From Glaesserella parasuis (GTDB lineage: Bacteria > Pseudomonadota > Gammaproteobacteria > Enterobacterales > Pasteurellaceae), in contig NZ_MUXW01000020.1 in the NCBI RefSeq assembly GCF_002015085.1, forward strand, positions 1 through 64,000: a DNA stretch of 64,000 nt. The letters are read 5' to 3'. Below, piece by piece: positions 33,938 through 42,174 of the stretch. The translations under genes and the position numbers were made by a program. Position 1 is the first letter of the stretch. Each line of letters begins with the position of its first letter. Under the pieces are notes generated by a model. The model saw only the letters and a program-made list of their open reading frames with translations. It ran no database searches and had not been told where the DNA came from.

Positions 33938-35785
33938 ATGCAACAATTAGATACTCAAAAACTGCGTAATATCGCAATCATTGCTCACGTTGACCACGGC
34001 AAAACCACGCTGGTTGATAAATTATTAAAACTTTCAGGCACATTAGACACTTCTCGTGGTGATGTAGATGAACGTGTAATGGACTCCAACGACCTTGAGA
34101 AAGAGCGTGGCATTACCATTCTTGCGAAAAATACCGCAATTAACTGGAACGGCTATCGTATCAATATCGTAGATACCCCAGGACACGCAGACTTCGGTGG
34201 TGAAGTTGAGCGTGTACTTTCAATGGTGGACTCGGTATTACTTGTGGTCGATGCCTTTGACGGTCCAATGCCACAAACCCGTTTCGTAACCCAAAAAGCA
34301 TTTGCTCACGGTTTAAAACCTATCGTGGTTATCAATAAAGTTGACCGCCCAGGTGCTCGCCCTGACTGGGTGGTGGATCAAGTATTCGACTTATTCGTGA
34401 ACCTTGGTGCGACAGACGAACAATTAGATTTCCCAATTATTTATGCTTCTGCATTAAATGGTGTTGCAGGTTTGGATCACGAAGATCTTGCACCAAATAT
34501 GGATCCGCTCTTTGAAGCGATTGTAGGGCAAGTTTCTCCGCCAGATGTTGAACTTGATGCACCGTTCCAAATGCAAATTTCACAGTTAGATTACAGCAAA
34601 TATCTAGGCGTTATCGGTATCGGTCGTATCAAACGTGGTACGGTTAAACCTAACCAACCTGTGACTGTCATTGATGCAGAAGGTAAAACCCGTAATGGTC
34701 GTGTTGGTCAAGTGTTAGGTCACTTAGGCTTACAACGCTATGAAGCCACCGAAGCCTATGCCGGCGACATCATTGCGATTACAGGTTTAGGCGAATTAAA
34801 CATTTCAGATACCTTATGTGACATCAACAATGTTGAAGCACTTCCAGCTTTATCTGTTGATGAACCGACAGTGACAATGTTCTTCTGTGTAAACACATCA
34901 CCCTTCTGCGGTCAAGAAGGTAAATTCGTTACTTCACGCCAAATTTTAGAGCGTTTGAAGAAAGAGTTAGTGCATAACGTCGCATTACGCGTAGAAGAAA
35001 CTGATGACTCTGATGTTTTCAGCGTATCGGGTCGTGGTGAATTGCACTTGTCTGTATTAATCGAAAATATGCGTCGTGAAGGTTATGAATTAGCGGTATC
35101 TCGTCCAAAAGTAATTTTCAAAGAGATTGATGGTCGTAAACAAGAGCCGTTTGAGCAAGTGACCATTGATATTGAAGAACAACATCAAGGGGCGGTGATG
35201 GAAGCGCTTGGTATCCGTAAAGGTGAAGTGCGTGATATGATCCCAGATGGTAAAGGTCGTACTCGTTTAGAATACATTATTCCAAGCCGTGGCTTAATCG
35301 GTTTCCGTAATGAGTTTATGACGATGACATCAGGTACAGGCTTACTTTACTCAAGTTTCAGCCACTATGACGATGTAAAAGCAGGTGAAATTGGTCAGCG
35401 TATTAACGGCGTATTGATTTCAAACGGCACAGGTAAAGCCCTTGCTTACTCGCTCTATGCACTACAAGATCGTGGTAAATTAATGATCGATCACGGTGCA
35501 GAAATTTATGAAGGGCAAGTAATTGGTATTCACAGCCGTTCAAATGACCTAACCGTAAACCCGCTTGAAGGGAAAAAACTCACCAATATGCGTGCGTCAG
35601 GTAAAGATGATGCTTTAACCTTAACAACGCCAGTTAAATTCAGCTTGGAACAAGCGTTAGAATTTATTGATGATGACGAGTTAGTGGAAGTAGCACCAAA
35701 ATCAGTGCGTATTCGTAAAAAATTACTCACTGAAGTAGAACGTAAACGTGCAAGTCGTACCACGACAAGTACCAGCACGAAGTAA
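33938..35785 (+). CDS. typA: Translational GTPase TypA/BipA
   Basis: This ribosome-associated GTPase is related to EF-G and helps 50S assembly and stress adaptation. The G motifs are AHVDHGKTTL (G1), RGITI (G2), DTPGHADFGG (G3) and NKVDRPGA (G4). Later domains include the RGRIKRGT-like barrel and the TypA-specific C-terminal domain (ISNGTGKALAYSLYALQDRGKL). 615 residues matches the family. The leader holds a CRP-type site, an intrinsic terminator and a short dyad repeat. Confidence 0.97.
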   Translation: MQQLDTQKLRNIAIIAHVDHGKTTLVDKLLKLSGTLDTSRGDVDERVMDSNDLEKERGITILAKNTAINWNGYRINIVDTPGHADFGGEVERVLSMVDSVLLVVDAFDGPMPQTRFVTQKAFAHGLKPIVVINKVDRPGARPDWVVDQVFDLFVNLGATDEQLDFPIIYASALNGVAGLDHEDLAPNMDPLFEAIVGQVSPPDVELDAPFQMQISQLDYSKYLGVIGIGRIKRGTVKPNQPVTVIDAEGKTRNGRVGQVLGHLGLQRYEATEAYAGDIIAITGLGELNISDTLCDINNVEALPALSVDEPTVTMFFCVNTSPFCGQEGKFVTSRQILERLKKELVHNVALRVEETDDSDVFSVSGRGELHLSVLIENMRREGYELAVSRPKVIFKEIDGRKQEPFEQVTIDIEEQHQGAVMEALGIRKGEVRDMIPDGKGRTRLEYIIPSRGLIGFRNEFMTMTSGTGLLYSSFSHYDDVKAGEIGQRINGVLISNGTGKALAYSLYALQDRGKLMIDHGAEIYEGQVIGIHSRSNDLTVNPLEGKKLTNMRASGKDDALTLTTPVKFSLEQALEFIDDDELVEVAPKSVRIRKKLLTEVERKRASRTTTSTSTK

Positions 35786-35791
35786 TGAGAA

Positions 35792-35812
35792 GTAGGGGCA
35801 ACAATGCCCCTA
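35792..35812. repeat. Short GTAGGGGC..GCCCCTA dyad
   Basis: GTAGGGGCAACAATGCCCCTA lies seven bases after the typA stop codon, a small member of the GTAGGG family. It could form a weak hairpin between typA and grxA. Confidence 0.5.
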
Positions 35813-35833
35813 ATAATTTATAGGAGATTAAAA

Positions 35834-36097
35834 ATGTTTGTAGAAATTTACGGCAGATTAAGTTGCCCTTATTGCGTTCGAGCAAAACAGCTTGCAGAAA
35901 AAATGAAAGCAGAATTACCTGATTTCGATTTTAAATTTGTCGATATGATCGCTGAAGGTATTGAAAAACAAGATTTAGAACCGCGTGTGGGTAAACCTGT
36001 TGCGACTGTGCCACAAATCTTTTTAGATGAGGTTCACGTTGGCGGTTATTCGGATTTTGCTCCTCTTATAGAAGAGAAGTTTGGAATTAAATTATAA
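35834..36097 (+). CDS. grxA: Glutaredoxin 1
   Basis: This 87-residue thioredoxin-fold protein reduces disulfides with glutathione. The active site CPYC is at residues 11-14, and TVPQIFLDEVHVGGYSDF supplies the cis-Pro and glutathione-binding parts. Sequence and length fit GrxA of gammaproteobacteria. ATG 35834 with TAGGAG upstream is the start; an earlier in-frame start at 35804 overlaps the repeat and is rejected. Confidence 0.93.
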   Translation: MFVEIYGRLSCPYCVRAKQLAEKMKAELPDFDFKFVDMIAEGIEKQDLEPRVGKPVATVPQIFLDEVHVGGYSDFAPLIEEKFGIKL

Positions 36098-36488
36098 GAA
36101 GATTTTAACTTACCCATTTGGAATTCGGTTAGTTAATCTGTAGCATTGCCTATAATAGGCTACTGACATATGAGAGAGCTTTTTAAGGGATTGTATACAA
36201 AAATTTATATAAGAATTAGGTTAAAGCCTTATTGTTATAAGGCTTTAACTTTCTAATCAACAAAAATTATTCATTATTTTAGTCTATTAAAAATCGTTAT
36301 ATTTAGATATGAGATCAGTTTTTTTATGAATTTAGAATACTTATTTCATATGGGAACCTATTATGATGAATAGAATTATCAATATAGGAGCTGGTGTAAT
36401 AGACAAAATAGCAATTAAGAAATCATTATAAATATTTAGACTGTCGGGAGTAATATCACAGGGTATGAGATCACGTAGATCGTGTTCT
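36098..36488. other. Non-coding stretch after grxA
   Basis: This 391-base AT-rich gap holds a small inverted repeat (GCCTAT/ATAGGC near 36149-36161) and the grxA terminator at 36220-36252. I see no convincing gene; a 20-codon ORF near 36364 has no supporting features. Confidence 0.6.
36220..36252 (+). terminator. Intrinsic terminator downstream of grxA
   Basis: GTTAAAGCCTTA (36220-36231) pairs perfectly with TAAGGCTTTAAC (36238-36249), followed by TTTCT. The stem shares GGTTAAAGC/GCTTTAACC with the terminator at 241. Confidence 0.7.
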
Positions 36489-36833
36489 TTACTCTCCATT
36501 GCTATTGTGTTTCAGTCCATTAAGCGCAACCAGCCCTTTATCACAACTTTTTTTCTGCATGATGAGATCTAATTTGAGGATCTGTTGTTTTGATGAAGAG
36601 AGTTTGTTCTTCATTGTCTGCATTTGAGTATGTGTACCAGGTTGTTTTTCTGCATCAGCAATCAGTTTATCAACTTCTTGAAACATTTTTTGGCACTGTT
36701 CAGGTAATATGCCATTGGTTTGAGGTTTGGTCATTACCAGTGAAGATGTTTTCAATTCAGTAGTGAAACCACTTATCGCAATGAATAATGCACCAGTTGC
36801 GATAATCATTGAACGTAAAATAGCGTTTTTCAT
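36489..36833 (-). CDS. Small exported protein, DUF5339-like
   Basis: This 114-residue protein has an N-terminal hydrophobic segment (MKNAILRSMIIATGALFIAISGF) that is probably a signal peptide. The mature part is short and helical, with two cysteines (EQCQKMFQEVDKLIADAEKQ and KKSCDKGLVALNGLK). The pattern of one Cys near the start and one near the end around a helical hairpin recalls the small periplasmic DUF5339 proteins of Pasteurellaceae. That link is from memory and tentative. It is divergent from cydA. Confidence 0.55.
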   Translation of the reverse strand: MKNAILRSMIIATGALFIAISGFTTELKTSSLVMTKPQTNGILPEQCQKMFQEVDKLIADAEKQPGTHTQMQTMKNKLSSSKQQILKLDLIMQKKSCDKGLVALNGLKHNSNGE

Positions 36834-36933
36834 AGTGTTCCTAATGATTAGTTTAACTGTTAGATGAAAGTCGCGTATACTAACATAGATCTTGATATAT
36901 CGTCACGTACTATTTAAGGATCTTTATTCTTTA

Positions 36934-36949
36934 TGTAAACAAATTGTTA
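36934..36949. promoter_or_regulatory. Possible ArcA direct repeat
   Basis: TGTAA (36934-36938) and TGTTA (36945-36949) are spaced by 11 bases start to start, as in ArcA boxes. ArcA control of cyd operons is known in enteric bacteria; here it is inferred. Confidence 0.45.
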
Positions 36950-37020
36950 AACTCAAAAGTTATATTCACAAATAATTTACAAATAGGTTGGACAGATAAA
37001 TGTGTAGTATTTTGTCTAAC

Positions 37021-37034
37021 TTGATTTATATCAA
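37021..37034. promoter_or_regulatory. Perfect FNR binding site
   Basis: TTGATTTATATCAA matches the FNR consensus TTGAT-n4-ATCAA exactly. It lies 228 bases before cydA and 188 before the divergent gene, so it may act on either or both. Confidence 0.75.
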
Positions 37035-37261
37035 GTTATAACAATATAAATTTCATATTTTTTAAATATTTAGCTCAAAAATGTGACCAATGTAATAATT
37101 TTGCTATTTTTTATTTGCTTATTTACGAGTAGAATAGATTCTTGACATTATTGCTACTTATTAATCTTTGATTAGTAACTGTGCGAAAACAATGTTGATT
37201 GGGGGATTACTTGGTATTCTTGTAATCGAATAATTCAGACTTGTATATAAAGAGGTTTGAG

Positions 37262-38812
37262 ATGTTAGACGTTGTTGAACTCTCACGTTTGCAGTTTGCT
37301 TTAACTGCTCTCTATCACTTCTTATTTGTACCGCTTACATTAGGCCTTTCTTTCGTTCTTGTGGTGATGGAAACCTTATATGTAACAACAGGTAAAGAAG
37401 TGTATAAGGATATGACAAAGTTCTGGGGTAAGTTATTTGGTATTAACTTTGCTCTAGGGGTAACGACAGGGATTACAATGGAATTCCAATTCGGTACTAA
37501 CTGGTCATATTATTCTCACTATGTGGGTGATATTTTTGGTGCTCCATTAGCGATTGAAGGCTTAATGGCGTTCTTCTTAGAATCTACCTTCATTGGTCTT
37601 TTCTTCTTTGGTTGGGATCGTTTATCAAAAGGTAAACACTTACTAACGACTTTTGCGGTCGCATTTGGTTCTAACTTCTCTGCTTTGTGGATCTTAGTTG
37701 CGAACGGTTGGATGCAAAGCCCAGTAGGTTCAGAATTTAACTTTGAAACAATGCGTATGGAAATGGTCAGCTTCTCTGACTTAGTGCTAAACCCAGTAAC
37801 ACAATCTAAATTCTTACACACTGTTTCAGCAGGCTATACCTGTGGTGCGATCTTCGTATTAGGTGTAAGTGCATACTATATCTTAAAAGGTCGTGATCTT
37901 GGATTTGCTCGTCGTTCATTCTCAGTAGGTGCAAGTTTCGGTTTAGTGGCTATTATTTCTGTATTAATTATGGGTGATGAGTCTGGCTATGAAATCGGTA
38001 AAGCACAACCTGTGAAATTAGCGGCAATGGAAGGTGAATTTGAAACTCACCCAGCTCCAGCAGCGTGGAATGCGTTTGTTATTCCTAATACTGCAGAGAT
38101 GAAAAATGAAGTTGCTATCGCAGTGCCTTATGCAGCAGGGATTATCGCAACTCGTTCTTTAGATACAGAAATTAAAGGTTTGAAAGATCTTCGTGAAGAG
38201 AACGTACAGCGTGTACGCAATGGTATCGTTGCTTACGGTTTATTAGAAAAATTACGTTCAGGCAACTATACTGTGGAAGATAAAGAAGCGTTCAAAGCAG
38301 TTCAAAAAGATCTTGGCTTTGGTTTACTTTTAAAACCATATACAGACAAAGTTGTTGATGCAACAGAAGAGCAAATCTTAAAAGCAGCAGCGGATACTAT
38401 TCCAAACGTAGGTCCAACATTCTGGTCATTCCGTATTATGATGATTGCCGGTGGTTTAATGTTATTACTTATAATCGCAGCATTTGTTCAAAATGTACGC
38501 GGTACAGTAGGTACTAAACCATTGTTATTAAAAGCATTGTTATGGGGTATTCCACTTCCTTGGATTGCGATTGAAAGCGGTTGGTTCTTAGCTGAATATG
38601 GTCGTCAGCCTTGGGCAGTGTATGAGGTATTGCCAACAGGAGTAGCAAACTCTGCATTAACAACAGCAGATCTTTGGATTGCTATTGGTTTATTATGTGG
38701 CTTGTACACATTATTTTTAGTTGTAGAAATGTATTTAATGTTCAAATACGGTCGTCTTGGCCCAAGTGCATTAAAAACAGGTCGTTACCATTTTGAACAA
38801 TCTGCGAAATAA
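37262..38812 (+). CDS. cydA: Cytochrome bd ubiquinol oxidase subunit I
   Basis: This is the quinol-oxidising subunit of the high-affinity bd oxidase, carrying hemes b558, b595 and d. The chain begins MLDVVELSRLQFALTALYHFLFVPLTLGL with the conserved axial His near residue 19. The periplasmic Q-loop is of the long type and the C-terminal half has GRQPWAVYEVLPTGVANS. ATG 37262 with AGAGG upstream gives 516 residues; the earlier in-frame start at 37241 is not used. It is first in cydABX-ybgE. Confidence 0.95.
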   Translation: MLDVVELSRLQFALTALYHFLFVPLTLGLSFVLVVMETLYVTTGKEVYKDMTKFWGKLFGINFALGVTTGITMEFQFGTNWSYYSHYVGDIFGAPLAIEGLMAFFLESTFIGLFFFGWDRLSKGKHLLTTFAVAFGSNFSALWILVANGWMQSPVGSEFNFETMRMEMVSFSDLVLNPVTQSKFLHTVSAGYTCGAIFVLGVSAYYILKGRDLGFARRSFSVGASFGLVAIISVLIMGDESGYEIGKAQPVKLAAMEGEFETHPAPAAWNAFVIPNTAEMKNEVAIAVPYAAGIIATRSLDTEIKGLKDLREENVQRVRNGIVAYGLLEKLRSGNYTVEDKEAFKAVQKDLGFGLLLKPYTDKVVDATEEQILKAAADTIPNVGPTFWSFRIMMIAGGLMLLLIIAAFVQNVRGTVGTKPLLLKALLWGIPLPWIAIESGWFLAEYGRQPWAVYEVLPTGVANSALTTADLWIAIGLLCGLYTLFLVVEMYLMFKYGRLGPSALKTGRYHFEQSAK

Positions 38813-38825
38813 GTAGGAGTAAAAT

Positions 38826-39974
38826 ATGTTAGATTATGAAGTTCTACGCTTTATTTGGTGGATTTTAATCGGTGTACTTTTAATCGGCTTTGCAATTACC
38901 GATGGTTTTGATATGGGGGTATTAACCCTATTGCCTGTGGTAGGTAAAAGCAATGTTGAACGCCGTGTCATGATTAACTCAATCGCTCCGCACTGGGACG
39001 GTAACCAAGTTTGGTTATTAACTGCAGGTGGTGCGATTTTTGCAGCGTGGCCAACAGTTTATGCAGCATCATTCTCTGGCTTTTTCTTAGCTATGATCTT
39101 GGTTTTAGCTGCGTTATTCTTCCGTCCAGTAGGTTTTGAATACCGTGCGAAAATTGATGATCAAAAATGGCGTAATGCTTGGGACTGGGGATTATTTGTG
39201 GGCGGTTTCGTTCCATCATTAATCTTTGGTGTTGCATTCGGTAACTTATTACAAGGCGTACCATTCCACTTTAATGAGTTAAACCAAGTAACTTACGAAG
39301 GTTCAACCCTTTGGAAATTATTAGGCTTATTAAATCCATTTGCATTACTTTGCGGTGTGGTAAGTTTAATGATGCTCACCACTCAAGGTGCAACTTGGTT
39401 ACAAATGAAAACAACTGGCGAATTGCGTAACCGTGTAAGAAATGTGGCTCAAGTGACCGCTTTAGTGGCGTTAGGTGCATTCTTACTTGCTGGTGTTTGG
39501 GTTTACTTCAAAGATGGATTTGTGGTAACTAGCGTTTTAGATCACAATGCACAATCTACTTTAGTGAACAAAACAGTCGTATTAGAAAGCGGTGCGTGGT
39601 TCAAAAACTACTTTGAAATGCCAGTATTATTCATCATTCCTGGATTAGCAGTAATCGGTGCATTAGGTACAGTGGTTGGCTCTAAAGCAAATAACGGTGG
39701 ACTTGCATTCTTATGCTCATCAATTATGCAAGCTGGCGTGATCTTAACTGCTGGTGTTGCAATGTTCCCATTCGTAATGCCATCAATTACTCACCCTGAA
39801 ATGAGTTTAACAATGTGGGACGCAACTGCAAGCCATAACACATTAATGATTATGTTTGTGGTAGCTTGTATCTTCGTTCCAATCGTATTAGCTTATACTG
39901 TGTGGACTTACTTCAAAATGTTTGGTCGTCTTGACGCTAAATATATTGAAGAGAAAAGTGCAAGTTTATACTAA
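38826..39974 (+). CDS. cydB: Cytochrome bd ubiquinol oxidase subunit II
   Basis: This is the second bd oxidase subunit, a 382-residue membrane protein with about eight or nine helices. It starts MLDYEVLRFIWWILIGVLLIGFAITDGFDMGV and contains APHWDGNQVWLLTAGGAIFAAWP, the family signature with the membrane-buried acidic residues used for proton and quinone chemistry. It lies 13 bases after cydA. Confidence 0.95.
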   Translation: MLDYEVLRFIWWILIGVLLIGFAITDGFDMGVLTLLPVVGKSNVERRVMINSIAPHWDGNQVWLLTAGGAIFAAWPTVYAASFSGFFLAMILVLAALFFRPVGFEYRAKIDDQKWRNAWDWGLFVGGFVPSLIFGVAFGNLLQGVPFHFNELNQVTYEGSTLWKLLGLLNPFALLCGVVSLMMLTTQGATWLQMKTTGELRNRVRNVAQVTALVALGAFLLAGVWVYFKDGFVVTSVLDHNAQSTLVNKTVVLESGAWFKNYFEMPVLFIIPGLAVIGALGTVVGSKANNGGLAFLCSSIMQAGVILTAGVAMFPFVMPSITHPEMSLTMWDATASHNTLMIMFVVACIFVPIVLAYTVWTYFKMFGRLDAKYIEEKSASLY

Positions 39975-39985
39975 GGAGAACCAAT

Positions 39986-40084
39986 ATGTTTTATGTAACT
40001 TGGGTACTAGGTGTATTACTTGCTATTCTGTTTGCAACAGTAATCACTGTAAGTATTGAAAAAACAGGTAAGTTTGACGAGTAA
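39986..40084 (+). CDS. cydX: Cytochrome bd oxidase small subunit CydX
   Basis: This 32-residue single-helix protein begins MFYVTWVLGVLLAILFATV and ends in a short charged tail (SIEKTGKFDE). The MFY.TW.LG start is the CydX signature. It stabilises the hemes of bd oxidase. AAGGAG lies upstream of the ATG. It sits between cydB and ybgE as expected. Confidence 0.92.
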   Translation: MFYVTWVLGVLLAILFATVITVSIEKTGKFDE

Positions 40085-40088
40085 TGAG

Positions 40089-40379
40089 ATGATTAATTCA
40101 CTCTATCAACTCACAAGAAAGGGCTGGCTACAAGCCCTTTCTTTTATCCTTTCTATTGCAATGTTTGCAATGATATTGCTCTATTCCAACACCTTTGCTC
40201 TCTATTTTGGAGGGAAAATTCCTTACTTAGTCGCAGGTGTTTTCTATGGTATGTTGATTTTATTTGTTCATGGTTTTGGCTTTGAGATTAAATCAATGAG
40301 ATGGCAGGTCGTTTTTATGCCATTGTTGGGGTATATCATTATCTTACCTTCACTAATTGCATTAGTCGTATTGCATTAG
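40089..40379 (+). CDS. ybgE: YbgE family cyd operon membrane protein
   Basis: This 96-residue protein has three hydrophobic segments and the YbgE pattern (YQLTRKGWLQALSFILSIAMF, ending in a Leu/Ile-rich helix). Its role is unknown beyond its conserved place between cydX and ybgC. ATG 40089 is preferred; the ORF extends upstream only from a TTG inside cydX. Confidence 0.8.
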   Translation: MINSLYQLTRKGWLQALSFILSIAMFAMILLYSNTFALYFGGKIPYLVAGVFYGMLILFVHGFGFEIKSMRWQVVFMPLLGYIIILPSLIALVVLH

Positions 40380-40496
40380 TCTTTAAATTAAGAGCCCAAA
40401 GCAACGGGTTCTTATCATATTGCTTATTTTATATTCAATTTGTTTCTAAAAATACTTGCACAACGATTTTTCTCTCTCTAGAATGACGAGCAATTT

Positions 40497-40520
40497 ACGC
40501 CTGATTTTGGGGCGTTTTTC
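40497..40520 (+). terminator. Weak terminator before ybgC
   Basis: ACGCC (40497-40501) pairs with GGCGT (40511-40515), followed by TTTTCG. The short stem with a T-run may separate cyd and tol transcription, with partial read-through likely. Confidence 0.5.
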
Positions 40521-40548
40521 GTTTTGGAAAGATAGATAGGGCATTGCA

Positions 40549-40947
40549 ATGGATTTTCCTATTCGTGTGTATTATGAAGATACTGATGCTGGTGGTGTAG
40601 TCTATCACGCATGTTATTTACATTTTTTTGAACGTGCAAGAACAGAATTTTTACGTCAGTTAGGGTTTTCTCAACAGCTATTACTAAGTCAATCAATAGC
40701 TTTTGTTGTGAAGAAAATGGAGATTGACTATAAGAAACCTGCTTATTTAGACGATTTTCTCACAGTTAAAAGCATTATTTCTGAACTAAAGGGTGCCAAA
40801 ATAGTCTTTAAACAGACGTTATGGCGAGGTGAAGAGCGCTTGTGTGAAGTGAGTGTGGTTGTTGTGAGTGTTGATCTGTCAAAAATGAAAGCGATCGCCA
40901 TACCTGAAGATATTAAGCAGGCTTTTAACGCTATAATCTCAATGTAA
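40549..40947 (+). CDS. ybgC: Acyl-CoA thioesterase YbgC (Tol-Pal associated)
   Basis: This 132-residue hotdog-fold thioesterase has the catalytic motif YYEDTDAGGVVYHACYLHFFERARTEFL, with the Asp at about residue 15. YbgC acts on acyl-CoA or acyl-ACP and works with phospholipid synthesis. It is the standard first gene of the tol-pal cluster, 24 bases before tolQ. Confidence 0.93.
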   Translation: MDFPIRVYYEDTDAGGVVYHACYLHFFERARTEFLRQLGFSQQLLLSQSIAFVVKKMEIDYKKPAYLDDFLTVKSIISELKGAKIVFKQTLWRGEERLCEVSVVVVSVDLSKMKAIAIPEDIKQAFNAIISM

Positions 40948-40971
40948 TTGTTTTATTTGGAGTTTTTATCA

Positions 40972-41652
40972 ATGGCAACTGAATTTAATTTAGTTTCATT
41001 ATTTATGGAAGCGAGTATTGTTGTTAAGTTAGTTATCTTAATACTGATCTCTTTTTCCGTGTTATCTTGGGCAGTGATTATTCAACGTAGCCGCGTATTA
41101 ACAAGAGCTAAAAAAGATTCTTTAGCCTTTGAAGATCGTTTTTGGTCTGGCGAAGATTTACATCGTTTACACGAAGGGTTAGAACATCGTCGAGATGGTC
41201 TAACTGGTGCTGAACACATTTTCTACGTTGGTTTTAAAGAATTTAACCGCTTACAGCAAGCAAACCCAGATTCGCCAGAGTCAATTATTCAAGGTTCTAG
41301 CCGTGCAATGAATCTTGCATTAAACCGTGAATTAGAAGAACTTGAAAATTACATTCCGTTCTTAGGTACTGTTGGTTCGATCAGCCCATATATTGGTTTA
41401 TTTGGAACAGTTTGGGGGATTATGCACTCATTTATGGGACTAAGTGCGGTAAAACAAGCAACCTTACAATCTGTTGCACCAGGTATTGCCGAAGCATTAA
41501 TTGCCACAGCGATTGGTTTATTTGCAGCAATTCCTGCAGTAATGGCATATAACCGTTTGAACTTGCGTGTAGGCAAATTAGAGCAGAATTATGTGAACTT
41601 TATTGATGAGTTCACCACAATTCTACATCGCCAAGCGTTTGCGAAAAAATAA
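40972..41652 (+). CDS. tolQ: Tol-Pal system proton channel protein TolQ
   Basis: This MotA/ExbB-type inner-membrane protein of 226 residues has three transmembrane helices (about 18-38, 138-158 and 172-192). The conserved segments are LGTVGSISPYIGLFGTVWGIMHSF and APGIAEALIATAIGLFAAIPAVMAYN. Together with TolR it uses the proton gradient to energise TolA. The start is ATG 40972 (MATEFNLV) with GGAG upstream; an earlier TTG at 40948 is rejected. Confidence 0.95.
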   Translation: MATEFNLVSLFMEASIVVKLVILILISFSVLSWAVIIQRSRVLTRAKKDSLAFEDRFWSGEDLHRLHEGLEHRRDGLTGAEHIFYVGFKEFNRLQQANPDSPESIIQGSSRAMNLALNRELEELENYIPFLGTVGSISPYIGLFGTVWGIMHSFMGLSAVKQATLQSVAPGIAEALIATAIGLFAAIPAVMAYNRLNLRVGKLEQNYVNFIDEFTTILHRQAFAKK

Positions 41653-41671
41653 GTAAAAATTAAGTGAAATG

Positions 41672-41690
41672 CTACCGCTTGTTGCGGTAG
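41672..41690 (+). other. Stem-loop between tolQ and tolR
   Basis: CTACCGC (41672-41678) and GCGGTAG (41684-41690) form a perfect 7-bp stem with loop TTGTT. The following TTT is short, so this may tune tolQ versus tolR levels rather than stop transcription. Confidence 0.5.
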
Positions 41691-41717
41691 TTTGAATGGA
41701 TAGATAAAGAGGAAACT

Positions 41718-42158
41718 ATGTCTTACCGTCGTCGTAAACGTAATGACATTAAATCTGAAATTAACATAGTGCCATTTTTGGACGTGTTACTGGTGTTATT
41801 GCTGATTTTTATGGCAACAGCACCGATTATTAGTCAAAGTGTTGAAGTGGAATTGCCTGAAGATCGCCATAGTCAATCCGTTTCAAATGAAGATAAAACC
41901 CCTGTTATTTTAGAGATCGCTGGGGTCGCTTTGTACAAATTGAAAATTGACGGAAACTACATTCAAGTTAATGAACAAGAGAACTTAGCGGAGCAAGAAG
42001 TCATTGCTTATGCTGGTGAGGCTTTCCAAAAGGACAATAATACCTTATTCCTTGTGGCAGGTGGTAAAGATGTACCTTACGAAGAGGTAATGAAAGGTAT
42101 CTCATTATTAAAAGATGCAGGGATCAAAACCGTAGGTTTAATGACCGAAGGTAAATAG
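41718..42158 (+). CDS. tolR: Tol-Pal system protein TolR
   Basis: This 146-residue ExbD-type protein has one N-terminal transmembrane helix. It carries the essential Asp in IVPFLDVLLVLLLIFM near residue 24, followed by a periplasmic domain. RBS AGAGG lies before the ATG. It is the partner of TolQ in the proton channel. Confidence 0.95.
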   Translation: MSYRRRKRNDIKSEINIVPFLDVLLVLLLIFMATAPIISQSVEVELPEDRHSQSVSNEDKTPVILEIAGVALYKLKIDGNYIQVNEQENLAEQEVIAYAGEAFQKDNNTLFLVAGGKDVPYEEVMKGISLLKDAGIKTVGLMTEGK

Positions 42159-42174
42159 TCAGCGAGGATAGAGC

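Larger units (their letters stand above)
36834..37261. other. Long regulatory spacer upstream of cydA
   Basis: This 428-base AT-rich spacer lies between the divergent DUF5339-like gene and cydA. It carries an ArcA-type direct repeat (36934-36949) and a perfect FNR site (37021-37034). No ORF is convincing. Confidence 0.7.

Noticed and set aside
36359..36431. 20-codon ORF starting near 36363
   Set aside because: Too short, with no conserved feature or clear RBS, in an AT-rich spacer.
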